Positions 9,501 to 17,619 of a stretch of 64,000 bases of DNA are shown here, one piece after another. The position numbers were made by a program, and so were the translations under genes. Every line of letters starts with the position of its first letter. Within the stretch, counting starts at the first letter, position 1. A model generated the notes under the pieces. The model was given only the letters and a program-made list of their open reading frames with translations. It searched no databases and was not told the origin of the DNA. The stretch comes from Dyella sp. BiH032 (GTDB lineage Bacteria; Pseudomonadota; Gammaproteobacteria; Xanthomonadales; Rhodanobacteraceae), in assembly GCF_031954525.1 (NCBI RefSeq), contig NZ_CP134867.1:2108001-2172000 (forward strand), given 5' to 3'.

Positions 9501-9576
9501 TGGTGGAGCCAGGCGGGATCGAACCGCCGACCTCCTGCATGCCATGCAGGCGCTCTCCCAGCTGAGCTATGGCCCC
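9501..9576 (-). tRNA. tRNA-Ala (anticodon GGC)
   Basis: 76 nt. Acceptor GGGGCCA pairs with TGGCTCC, which includes the G3:U70 wobble that is the main alanine identity element. Anticodon loop ATGGCAT, encoded ACCA. It is the promoter-proximal gene of the tRNA operon. Confidence 0.98.
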
Positions 9577-9778
9577 ACTGCTGTGGAGCCCGAAAGAATA
9601 GATAGGGTTCCGGGTTTCGTCAAGCATCCGCGAAGAATTTTTTTCACAAATGTGGGTGGCGGATGACCGCCGTTTGGCCGGTCATCCGCGCGTTCTCGGA
9701 GCCGGCTTCGCGTAGGTGCCTGTCGGTGCAGCGCATGCCTTGCATGTAGTCTGTCCTCGGTTCGACACGGAAGCCTCC

Positions 9779-11545
9779 ATGCACGATCTGCACTTCATCC
9801 AGGACCTCGCCACGGTGATGCTGGTCGCCGGCCTCACCACCGTAATCTTCCAGCGCCTGAAGCAGCCGGTCGTGCTCGGCTACATCATCGCCGGGCTGGT
9901 GGTCGGGCCGTACACCTCGGCAGTGATCTTCATCCACGACGAAGACACCATCCGCACGCTGTCGGAGCTGGGCATGATCCTGCTCCTGTTCGCCCTGGGG
10001 CTGGAGTTCAGCCTGAAAAAACTGAGGGCCGTGGGCGGCGCGGCGCTGGTAGCGGCGATCTGCGAGATCGTGCTGATGGTATGGATCGGCTACGAGATCG
10101 GGCGCTTCTTCGGCTGGAGCTCGATGGACTCGATGTTCCTCGGCGCCATGCTGTCGATCTCGTCCACCACGATCATCATGAAGGCGCTGGACGACCTGGA
10201 TCTGAAGCGCGAGCGCTTCGCCCAGCTGATCTTCGGCATTCTCATCATCGAGGATGTGCTCGCGGTGGTGCTGATGGCCCTGCTCACGGGCATCGCCAGC
10301 ACCGGGAACCTGGAGGCCGGGCCGGCCATGGAAGCCGTCGGCCGCCTAATGCTCTTCATGGTGGTATCGCTGGTCGTGGGATTGCTGCTGGTCCCGCGGG
10401 TGGTCGATTACATCGCACGCGTCAGCCGCGACGATGTGTTGCTGGTGGCGGTGCTGGGTCTGTGCTTCGGTTTCTGCCTGCTCGTGTCTGAGATGGGGTA
10501 TAGCGTGGCGCTCGGCGCGTTCCTGATCGGCGCGATCGTGGGCGAGTCCGACAGCGTGGCCCGCATCGAGCGGATCATCGGGCCAGTGCGGGACATGTTC
10601 AGCGCCATTTTCTTCGTCGCCATCGGCATGCTGATCGATCCGGCGCTGCTGGCCCAGTACGCGTTGCCGATTACCGTGGTGACGATCGTCGTGGTGCTCG
10701 GCAAGGTGATTACCTGCAGCTTCGGTACCTTCGTGGCGGGCAACGGCGGACGGACTTCCCTTCGCGTCGGCATGGGGCTGGCGCAGATCGGTGAGTTCTC
10801 GTTCGTGATCGCTTCGCTGGGATTGAGCCTGAAGGTGACCAGCAGCTTCCTCTACCCGGTTGCGGTGGCGGTATCCGCCATCACCACCTTTCTTACGCCG
10901 TACCTGATACGAGCAGCGGACCCGCTAGCGTCGGGACTGGCCCGCCGCCTGCCTTCCGGCATCAGCGGCATGTTCAACGCGTACACCGACTGGATGGGTA
11001 GCCTGAGCCTGAGCGGGCAGGGCGCCATGGTGATGAAGATGATCCGCCGCCTGATCTGGCACGTGATCATCAACATGATGCTCGTGGTGGCAGTGTTCCT
11101 GATCATGGCCTTCCTGTACCGCCGCGGCTTCTTCCATTGGGACCTGTTCGCCCAGCGCCCCCCGGTCGCGCGCTCGCTGGCATGGTCCCTGGCGGCCCTG
11201 CTTTCCCTGCCGATGATCGTGGCGACCTATCGGAAGGCGGCCGCGCTCGGCATGTTGCTCGCCGAACTGAGCATTCCGGAACGTGTGGGCGGTTCGCTCA
11301 ATGTGAAGATCCGGTCCGTATTGGCACGTCTTGTGCCTCTGGCGGCGATGTGGGTGCTCGGACTGCTGGTCGCCGCGCTGGCGTCGACCATCCTGCCGCC
11401 GCGCGAAGTGGCGCTGGTGCTGCTGTTGGTCGGGCTGGGGCTCACCTGGTTGCTGTGGCGCGTACTGGTCCAGGTGCACGCCCGTTTGCAGGCGGCGCTG
11501 AAGGATACGCTGGAGCGCGACGGACGCCCGGGCGGACATCCGTGA
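9779..11545 (+). CDS. Kef/CPA2-family cation:proton antiporter
   Basis: 588 aa inner-membrane antiporter exchanging K+ or Na+ for protons. The N-terminal 380 residues form a CPA2 exchanger core of about 12 helices, with family blocks LKQPVVLGYIIAGLVVGP (about 24-41), LGMILLLFALGLEFS and MGLAQIGEFSFVIASLG. The C-terminal 200 residues add about five more hydrophobic segments and end in a basic tail. They lack the TrkA-N/RCK NAD-binding domain of KefB/KefC, so glutathione gating is not expected. The ATG at 9779 is preferred over the in-frame one at 9716, because membrane helix 1 begins right after it. It stands alone between the tRNA operon and the FKBP gene. Confidence 0.88.
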   Translation: MHDLHFIQDLATVMLVAGLTTVIFQRLKQPVVLGYIIAGLVVGPYTSAVIFIHDEDTIRTLSELGMILLLFALGLEFSLKKLRAVGGAALVAAICEIVLMVWIGYEIGRFFGWSSMDSMFLGAMLSISSTTIIMKALDDLDLKRERFAQLIFGILIIEDVLAVVLMALLTGIASTGNLEAGPAMEAVGRLMLFMVVSLVVGLLLVPRVVDYIARVSRDDVLLVAVLGLCFGFCLLVSEMGYSVALGAFLIGAIVGESDSVARIERIIGPVRDMFSAIFFVAIGMLIDPALLAQYALPITVVTIVVVLGKVITCSFGTFVAGNGGRTSLRVGMGLAQIGEFSFVIASLGLSLKVTSSFLYPVAVAVSAITTFLTPYLIRAADPLASGLARRLPSGISGMFNAYTDWMGSLSLSGQGAMVMKMIRRLIWHVIINMMLVVAVFLIMAFLYRRGFFHWDLFAQRPPVARSLAWSLAALLSLPMIVATYRKAAALGMLLAELSIPERVGGSLNVKIRSVLARLVPLAAMWVLGLLVAALASTILPPREVALVLLLVGLGLTWLLWRVLVQVHARLQAALKDTLERDGRPGGHP

Positions 11546-11558
11546 AGGAATTCGCAAA

Positions 11559-11581
11559 AAGCCACGACTGTCACGTGGCTT
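11559..11581. terminator. Hairpin after the antiporter gene, possible terminator
   Basis: AAGCCACG (11559-11566) pairs with CGTGGCTT (11574-11581). On the plus strand only GAACCTTTA follows. The better U-run is on the minus strand, where no gene ends, so function as a plus-strand terminator is uncertain. Confidence 0.4.
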
Positions 11582-11719
11582 GAACCTTTATCATGCCTGA
11601 TGGTCCCAGGCCCGAATCGTTGCTAAGACCGGGAAGGCGCCGCACAATGCGTGGCGCTGCCTCCATCGGGGAGGCCCGTCCGGTGAGCACCGGGACATCC
11701 AAAAACGAGGGAGTTTCAA

Positions 11720-12490
11720 ATGAAGCAATTTTTGCGTCCCACGCTGACGGCCGCCGCCCTGGCGGTTGCGCTGGGCCTCACCGCCGGCGCCCACGCCCAG
11801 GCCGCCAAGACCGCCGCTCCGGCGGCTGGCGCGGTCGACAAGACCAAGGCCAGCTACGTGGTCGGTTGGGACCTGGCCAGCCAGCTGCCTCCGCTCGTGC
11901 GCGAGGAAGTGGATCCGGCCACCGTGGCCCGCGCCGTGCAGTCCGCCCTGTCCGGCCAGAAGCCGACCATGACCGAGGCTGAGGCCAAGCAGGTGCGTGA
12001 CGCTTTCGTCGCCAATCTGCAGACCAAGGCCAAGGCCGAGTACGAGAAGGTCGCCGCCAAGAACAAGTCGGATGGCGACGCGTTCCTGGCCAAGAACAAG
12101 AGCGCCGCTGGCGTGAAGACCACCGCCTCGGGCCTGCAGTACCAGGTGATCAGCCAGGGCACCGGCGCCCGCCCGGGTCCGAACGACACCGTGCAGGTCA
12201 ACTATGTGGGCAGCTTCGTCGACGGCACCGTGTTTGACGACTCCTCCAAGCACGAAGGCAGCCAGGGTCCGGCTTCGATCCCGCTCAACGGCGTGATCCC
12301 GGGCTTCCGCGAAGGCCTGCAGCTGATGCAGGTGGGCGGCCACTACAAGCTGTTCATCCCGTCGAACATCGCCTACGGCGCTCAGCCGCAGAACGGCTTC
12401 CCGCCGAACGCGACCATCATCTTCGACGTGACCCTGGTGAAGACCGGCCCGACGCCGGCCGGTGCTGGCGACCAGGGCGGCGCGAAGTAA
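11720..12490 (+). CDS. FKBP-type peptidyl-prolyl cis-trans isomerase, periplasmic (FkpA/Mip-like)
   Basis: 256 aa. A Sec signal peptide (MKQFLRPTLTAAALAVALGL, cleavage likely after AGAHA near residue 26) is followed by an N-terminal helical dimerisation domain (about 35-125) with the FKBP_N pattern SYVVGWDLASQLP. The C-terminal FKBP domain (about 140-245) includes DTVQVNYVGSFVDGTVFDDS, VIPGFREGLQLM and GGHYKLFIPSNIAYG. These active-site aromatics and the GFREG/LFIP blocks are intact. The role is proline isomerisation and chaperoning in the periplasm. The ribosome site GAGGGAG lies about 8 nt before the ATG. It is monocistronic and followed by a terminator at 12518. Confidence 0.93.
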   Translation: MKQFLRPTLTAAALAVALGLTAGAHAQAAKTAAPAAGAVDKTKASYVVGWDLASQLPPLVREEVDPATVARAVQSALSGQKPTMTEAEAKQVRDAFVANLQTKAKAEYEKVAAKNKSDGDAFLAKNKSAAGVKTTASGLQYQVISQGTGARPGPNDTVQVNYVGSFVDGTVFDDSSKHEGSQGPASIPLNGVIPGFREGLQLMQVGGHYKLFIPSNIAYGAQPQNGFPPNATIIFDVTLVKTGPTPAGAGDQGGAK

Positions 12491-12517
12491 GCGCGGCTTT
12501 TTTCGCTGTCACACGCA

Positions 12518-12551
12518 CGGGGCGCGAAGCGATTCGCGCCCCGTTGCTTTT
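12518..12551 (+). terminator. Rho-independent terminator of the FKBP gene
   Basis: An 11-bp perfect stem CGGGGCGCGAA/TTCGCGCCCCG around a GCGA tetraloop, followed by TTGCTTTT. Confidence 0.85.
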
Positions 12552-12629
12552 CGGAAAGGCACGCGGCGCGATACGTGAAGACGGCCTGCTAGAATTCGCG
12601 GTCTGTCGTTTCCCCGGAATCCCTGGACG

Positions 12630-13967
12630 ATGAAAGCCACCATTTTCGGCACCGGCTATGTAGGCCTGGTCACCGGTGCCTGCCTGGCCGAGATGGGCAA
12701 CCACGTAGTCTGCGTCGACATCGATGCCGCCAAGGTCGAGCGCCTCAAGCGCGGCGAGATCCCCATCTACGAGCCGGGCCTCGAACCCATCGTCAAGCGT
12801 AACCATGCGAGCGGGCAGCTGGATTTCACCACCGATCCCGCCCCGGCGATCGCGCACGGCCAGGTGATCTTCATCGCCGTCGGCACGCCGCCGGATGAAG
12901 ACGGCAGCGCCGACCTCAAGTACGTCCTCGGCGTGGCACGCACGATCGGTCGTCATCTCGATCGCTATGCGGTCGTCGTGAACAAGTCCACCGTCCCGGT
13001 GGGTACGGCCGACCGCGTGCGCGAGGCGATCGCGGCCGAACTGGATGCACGTGGAGTGGATGTCGAATTCGACGTGGTCTCGAACCCGGAATTCCTCAAG
13101 GAGGGCGATGCGGTCGAGGACTGCCTGCGCCCCGACCGCATCATCATCGGCAGTTCCAGTGAGCGCGCGGTGGGTGTGCTGCGCAAGCTGTACGCGCCGT
13201 TCAACCGCAACCACGATCGCACCGTGGTGATGGACGAGCGTTCGGCCGAGCTGACCAAGTACGCGGCGAATGCCATGCTGGCGACCAAGATCAGCTTCAT
13301 GAATGAGATCGCCAATATCGCCGAGCGCGTCGGCGCCGACGTGGAACTGGTCCGCCAGGGCATCGGTTCGGACCCGCGGATCGGCTATCACTTCATCTAT
13401 CCCGGTGCCGGTTACGGCGGTTCCTGCTTCCCGAAGGACGTGCAGGCCCTGGAGCGCACGGCGCGCGGTGTCGGCTATGAGGCGCAGCTGCTGGGCGCCG
13501 TCGAGGCGGTGAATCATGCGCAGAAGGGCAAGCTGTTCGAACTGATCTCGCGCCACTTCGGTGGCGAACTCCAGGGCAAGACCGTCGCCCTGTGGGGCCT
13601 CGCGTTCAAGCCGAACACGGACGACATGCGCGAAGCGTCCAGCCGTCACCTGATGGAAGCCCTGTGGAAGGCCGGCGCCACCGTGCGCGCCTTCGACCCG
13701 GAGGCGCGCGAGGAAACCCATCGCATCTACGGCGACCGCGGGGACCTCGTGCTGTGCGATGGCGCTTATCAAGCACTCGAGAGGGCTGACGTCCTGGCCA
13801 TCGTCACCGAATGGAAGGCATTCCGCAGCCCCGATTTCGCGCGCATCCGCGCTGCGCTGACAAGTCCGGCAATTTTCGATGGCCGCAATCTCTACGATCC
13901 TTCGGCCGTCGAAGAAGCCGGGCTCGCGTATTACGGCATCGGCCGCGGCCGCAGCCTGAGGGTTTGA
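12630..13967 (+). CDS. ugd: UDP-glucose 6-dehydrogenase
   Basis: 445 aa. Oxidises UDP-glucose to UDP-glucuronate with two NAD+, supplying exopolysaccharide or lipid A modification precursors. The Rossmann start is [20 protein letters not shown]. The central domain contains the [20 protein letters not shown] helix and the catalytic cysteine in [10 protein letters not shown] (Cys266). The C-terminal UDP-binding domain begins near [15 protein letters not shown]. Length and motifs are standard. slyX follows after 1 nt, so the two share a transcript. Confidence 0.97.
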   Translation: MKATIFGTGYVGLVTGACLAEMGNHVVCVDIDAAKVERLKRGEIPIYEPGLEPIVKRNHASGQLDFTTDPAPAIAHGQVIFIAVGTPPDEDGSADLKYVLGVARTIGRHLDRYAVVVNKSTVPVGTADRVREAIAAELDARGVDVEFDVVSNPEFLKEGDAVEDCLRPDRIIIGSSSERAVGVLRKLYAPFNRNHDRTVVMDERSAELTKYAANAMLATKISFMNEIANIAERVGADVELVRQGIGSDPRIGYHFIYPGAGYGGSCFPKDVQALERTARGVGYEAQLLGAVEAVNHAQKGKLFELISRHFGGELQGKTVALWGLAFKPNTDDMREASSRHLMEALWKAGATVRAFDPEAREETHRIYGDRGDLVLCDGAYQALERADVLAIVTEWKAFRSPDFARIRAALTSPAIFDGRNLYDPSAVEEAGLAYYGIGRGRSLRV

Positions 13968-13968
13968 C

Positions 13969-14184
13969 GTGTCCGCCTCCCTGGAACAGCGCCTGACCGA
14001 ACTCGAAGTGCGGCTTACCTTCCTGGACGATACGGTAAACGCGTTGGTGGCTGCGGAAACCGCGCAGGCCCAGCGTGTCCTGGTCCTCGAACAGCTGCTC
14101 CGTGGTCTGCGCGAGGAGCTTGTGGCGCTGCGCACTTCCCAGGCGCACGATCCCCACAGCGAACCGCCGCCGCCGCATTACTGA
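13969..14184 (+). CDS. slyX: SlyX family protein
   Basis: 71 aa with a GTG start 1 nt after the ugd stop, which suggests translational coupling. SlyX proteins are short coiled coils of unknown function. Here residues 4-55 form a heptad-like helix beginning LEQRLTELEVRLTFLDDTV, and the C-terminus carries the family's polyproline end (SEPPPPHY). Position between ugd and a DUF2058 gene gives no functional clue. Confidence 0.88.
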   Translation: MSASLEQRLTELEVRLTFLDDTVNALVAAETAQAQRVLVLEQLLRGLREELVALRTSQAHDPHSEPPPPHY

Positions 14185-14224
14185 TCAATCTCCACTACCC
14201 GTACAGCAAGACAGGTTCATCGAC

Positions 14225-14785
14225 ATGGCCGAATCCCTGCGCGATCAGCTGCTCAAGAGCGGCATCGTCAAACAGGTCCGTGATGAGAAGCGGCAGTCCC
14301 AGCCGCCCGCCGGAAAGCCCACGAACAAAGGCGGCAAGCCGAAGCCACAGCCGCAGCCGGGGCGGAAGCCGCGCGATGGCGAGATCGATCTGGCCAAGGC
14401 ATACGCCATCCGCGCACAGTCGGAGGCCAGCGAGCGGCGTCAGGCCGAGCAGGAGGCTGCCGAGCAGGCGCGCCTCAAGCGGGAGCGCAAGCAGAAGATC
14501 CAGCAGCTGCTGCAAGGGCAGGCACTGAACAAGAACGATGCCGAGCATCCGCGCCATTTCGAGTACGGAGGCAAGATCCGCCGCGTCTACCTGGATCAGG
14601 CCCAACTGGCGGCCGTGAATGCCGGCGAGTTGGGCATCGTGCAGCAGAATGGCCGCTACACGGTCGTCACCCGCGCGATCGCCGAGCAGGTACGGGAGAT
14701 CGATCCGCACCAGCTTGCGCTACTGGTCGACCCGAACGCGGGCGGCGTGGGCGAGGATGGCGTGCCCGACGATCTGGTGTGGTGA
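14225..14785 (+). CDS. DUF2058 family protein (YaiL-like, nucleoprotein/polynucleotide-associated)
   Basis: 186 aa. Starts MAESLRDQLLKSGIVKQVRD, the characteristic DUF2058 N-terminus. It then has a lysine/glutamine/proline-rich linker (about 28-55), a long charged helix (about 60-105) and a compact C-terminal domain with HFEYGGKIRRVYL and NGRYTVV. The C-terminus DGVPDDLVW is also typical. Family members are annotated as nucleoprotein- or polynucleotide-associated, but no activity is established. The ATG at 14225 is chosen because upstream in-frame codons overlap slyX. It ends before a bidirectional terminator. Confidence 0.85.
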   Translation: MAESLRDQLLKSGIVKQVRDEKRQSQPPAGKPTNKGGKPKPQPQPGRKPRDGEIDLAKAYAIRAQSEASERRQAEQEAAEQARLKRERKQKIQQLLQGQALNKNDAEHPRHFEYGGKIRRVYLDQAQLAAVNAGELGIVQQNGRYTVVTRAIAEQVREIDPHQLALLVDPNAGGVGEDGVPDDLVW

Positions 14786-14807
14786 CGCGCACTCCCACCG
14801 CATGACC

Positions 14808-14840
14808 AAAAAAAGGCCGGCATCGCTGCCGGCCTTTTTC
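14808..14840. terminator. Bidirectional Rho-independent terminator
   Basis: AAGGCCGGCA-TCGC-TGCCGGCCTT with A7 before and T5 after. It has a U-tract in both directions and lies between the convergent DUF2058 gene and the FadJ-type gene. Confidence 0.93.
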
Positions 14841-14855
14841 TTATGAGGCTACGCG

Positions 14856-16916
14856 TCAGGCTTCGGGCGGTTGCGCAAGGACCGGCAGATCCCAGCCTTG
14901 CTTGGGAGCGAAGCGTTCGCCGTGACGCTGGGCCAGGTGTTCCAGTTTGCCCTTGATCACGCTCACGCCTTCGCTGCGGACGTACTGGATCGGGCCGCCG
15001 CGGAACGGCGCGAAGCCGGTGCCGAAGATCACGCCGGCATCGAGCAGGTCGGGATCGTCCACCACGCCGTCGGCAAGGCACGCGACCGCTTCGTTGACCA
15101 TAGGCAGCAGCATGCGGTCCTGCAGGTCGGCCGGAACTGCATAGTCCGGATCCACTTCGGGCTTCTGCGGCTTGCCTTCCTGCCACACGTAGAAACCTTG
15201 CCCGTCCTTCTTTCCGCGCTTGCCTGCAGCGAGCTTGTCCTCGATGCCGGGCGGCAATTCCAGGCCCAGGAACGGCGCCAGTTCCTTGCCGACCGATGCG
15301 CAGACGTCCAGCCCCACGGTATCGGCCAGTTCGATCGGGCCCATCGGCATGCCGAACTTCTTGGCTTCCTTGTCGAGCACGGGCCCGGGCACGCCCTCGT
15401 TGTAAAGGCGCATGGCCTCGAGCAGATACGGCATCAGGATACGGTTCACCAGGAATCCGGGCGTTCCTTTCACCGCTATCGGCAGCTTGCCGATGGCCTT
15501 GCAGAAGGCGAGGGCGCGTTTTTCCACGGCCGGATCGAGGCCGTCATGGCGGACCACCTCCACCAAGGGCATCTGCGCCACCGGATTGAAGAAGTGCAGG
15601 CCCAGGAAGCGCTGCGGCGCCTTCAGGCCCTGGCGCAATTCGTCCAGCGGGATGCTGGAGGTATTGGTGGCGAGGATTTCGTCGGCCTGGAACTGAGGCT
15701 CGATGATGGCGTACAGAGCCTTCTTCGCTTCCGGGTTCTCGAAGATGGCCTCGATGGCGAGGTCGGCCTGTGCCACGCCTTTGCCCTCGACGTCAGCGCG
15801 CAGGCGGCGGGCGGTCTCTTCGACTTTCTCGGCGGTCTTGAGTTTCTTCTCGTACAACTGCCGTGCGCGGTCCTGGGCGGGCTGGATGAACTTCATCTCG
15901 CGGTCCTGCAGGGTCACCTGGAAACCCTTGAACGCTGCCCATGCGGCAATGTCGCCGCCCATCACGCCGGCGCCCACCACGTGGACGTGCTCGATGCCGT
16001 GTTCGACACCGCCACCCTGGCCTTTCAGGCGTTCCTGCAGCAGGAAGATGCGGATCAGGTTGCGCGCGGTGCTGGTCTCGGCCAGCTTGGCCACGGAGCG
16101 AGCCTCGAGCTTCAGTCGCTGCTGGATGCTGCTGCCGCCGCGCTGCCAGACATTGATGAGCGCGAACGGCGCCGGGTAATGCTCCTTGCGTACCTTGGCC
16201 GCGGTCTGCTTGATCACCATCGGCGCGAGGATCTGGCGCGCGGGCCAGGTATTGGTGGCCCAGGCTTTCAGACGCTGGGCCAGGGGACGCACGTGCGGCC
16301 GGCGCAGCAGCGCGCGCGCCTCGGCAAGCAATTCACTGGGCGGCGCGAGACGGTCCACCACGCCGAGCGAGGCGGCGCGCCTGGCCGACAGGGCTTTGCC
16401 CGTCAGCATCAGTGGTAGGGCGTCGGGCGCACCGATCAGACGGGGCAGGCGCGCCGTGCCACCCCAGCCCGGATGGATGCCCAGCATCACCTCCGGCAGG
16501 CCGATCCGGGTCTTCTCGTCATCCGCGGCAATGCGCTGGCGGCAAGCCAGGACCAGCTCCGTGCCGCCGCCCATGCAGGCGCCATGCACGGCGGCCACGG
16601 TGGGGCAGGGCAGGCGGGCGAGGGACTCGAAGACCCGCTGGCCGTTCTCGATGTTCTGCAGGACTGTGCCTTGACGGGCGTACTCGACGAACTCCTTGAT
16701 GTCCGCCCCCACCGCGAACCCGCCAGGCTTGGCCGAATGGATCAGCACGCCGGCCGGCTTCTCGATCGAAAGGCGCTCCACGATCTGTCCGAGCTCGTCG
16801 AGCACCTCGCGCGAAAGCGCGTTGACGCTGCTGTTGGCCCGGTCGAGCGTCAGGGTGACGATGCCGCTGTCATCCAGGCTCGTCTTCCAGTGGTTGAAGC
16901 GCAATCCTTCGAACAT
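14856..16916 (-). CDS. Fatty-acid oxidation multifunctional enzyme: enoyl-CoA hydratase / 3-hydroxyacyl-CoA dehydrogenase (FadB/FadJ type)
   Basis: 686 aa from the ATG at 16916; an upstream in-frame start at 17039 adds 41 residues unlike the family. The N-terminal crotonase domain (about 1-190) contains the oxyanion-hole region SAKPGGFAVGADIKEF and the active-site stretch AAVHGACMGGGTELVLACRQ. The 3-hydroxyacyl-CoA dehydrogenase NAD-binding domain starts HVHVVGAGVMGGDIAAWAAF (about 310-329), with catalytic HFFNPVAQMPLVEVV. Two C-terminal 3HCDH domains follow. It catalyses hydration and NAD-dependent oxidation in beta-oxidation. No thiolase partner (FadA/FadI) is adjacent, which fits a FadJ-like or stand-alone copy. 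Confidence 0.93.
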   Translation of the reverse strand: MFEGLRFNHWKTSLDDSGIVTLTLDRANSSVNALSREVLDELGQIVERLSIEKPAGVLIHSAKPGGFAVGADIKEFVEYARQGTVLQNIENGQRVFESLARLPCPTVAAVHGACMGGGTELVLACRQRIAADDEKTRIGLPEVMLGIHPGWGGTARLPRLIGAPDALPLMLTGKALSARRAASLGVVDRLAPPSELLAEARALLRRPHVRPLAQRLKAWATNTWPARQILAPMVIKQTAAKVRKEHYPAPFALINVWQRGGSSIQQRLKLEARSVAKLAETSTARNLIRIFLLQERLKGQGGGVEHGIEHVHVVGAGVMGGDIAAWAAFKGFQVTLQDREMKFIQPAQDRARQLYEKKLKTAEKVEETARRLRADVEGKGVAQADLAIEAIFENPEAKKALYAIIEPQFQADEILATNTSSIPLDELRQGLKAPQRFLGLHFFNPVAQMPLVEVVRHDGLDPAVEKRALAFCKAIGKLPIAVKGTPGFLVNRILMPYLLEAMRLYNEGVPGPVLDKEAKKFGMPMGPIELADTVGLDVCASVGKELAPFLGLELPPGIEDKLAAGKRGKKDGQGFYVWQEGKPQKPEVDPDYAVPADLQDRMLLPMVNEAVACLADGVVDDPDLLDAGVIFGTGFAPFRGGPIQYVRSEGVSVIKGKLEHLAQRHGERFAPKQGWDLPVLAQPPEA

Positions 16917-17116
16917 GGGTCTGGTCCAGCATGGAAAGGCTCGAACCATACCCTCCCGTAGCGAGGATTGCGAGATGGCCGGCGGAGCTCCCGGATCGCA
17001 TGAAAATGGCGTAAAAGAGCGGCCTGTGCGCTGACGCAAGGAACGGGGCCGCGATTCCAGCGAGCCTGTCCAGGACGCTAGGCGAAGCCATCGGGACCGC
17101 GTAACTTACTCCCCAG

Positions 17117-17611
17117 ATGAATACGTCCATTGCCGCTCCTTCCGTCCAGCAGGGCGCCGATGTCCTCGAGCGCATCCTGGGCGCGCGCGGCTGCCTGGTC
17201 GCGCTGGAAGACGTCGACAGCGAGGCCTTGATCGGGCAGTTCCGGACCCTGGTCCGGCGTACGGGCCAGACCGTTTATCTGTGGAGCCCGGAGGAAGGGC
17301 TGGGGAATCTGCGCGAGGAGCATGCGGACAAGGCGCTTCATCCGCGCCTCGGCCATGTGTTGCGCTACATCCAGCAGAGCAACCATTTCGGCATCTATCT
17401 GCTGCGACGGCTGCCTTTGCCGCTGGCTGCGCCGGACGTGGCCCTGCTGCGGCAATTGGCACGCACGCCGACAGGGCATGTGCGACGGGTCGTCTTGCTG
17501 GACGCGCCGGGTTCGCTGCTCGACGGGCTGAGCGATGTCGTGGTCCGGCTGAGCTGCCAGGTAAAACCGGCGCACCGGCCCCGTCTTCGCGACGGCCGGT
17601 GGGTGCTTTGA
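17117..17611 (+). CDS. Uncharacterised protein upstream of and coupled to a GGDEF-EAL gene
   Basis: 164 aa, no signal peptide or membrane helix. I do not recognise a family. The sequence is alpha/beta in character: VLERILGARGCLVALEDVD, then a charged helix, GQTVYLWSPEEGL, and HVRRVVLLDAPGSLLDGL. This could be a small P-loop-free NTPase-like or BLUF/receiver-like fold, but no catalytic motif is evident. It ends in TGA at 17609-17611, which overlaps an in-frame TTG (17608) of the following c-di-GMP gene, whose first ATG is at 17620. The two genes are therefore one translation unit and the protein may modulate that enzyme. Confidence 0.7.
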   Translation: MNTSIAAPSVQQGADVLERILGARGCLVALEDVDSEALIGQFRTLVRRTGQTVYLWSPEEGLGNLREEHADKALHPRLGHVLRYIQQSNHFGIYLLRRLPLPLAAPDVALLRQLARTPTGHVRRVVLLDAPGSLLDGLSDVVVRLSCQVKPAHRPRLRDGRWVL

Positions 17612-17619
17612 CCACGGCC

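Noticed and set aside
12417..14135. 572-aa minus-strand frame opposite ugd
   Set aside because: Antisense shadow. The plus strand encodes complete UDP-glucose dehydrogenase with its catalytic cysteine.
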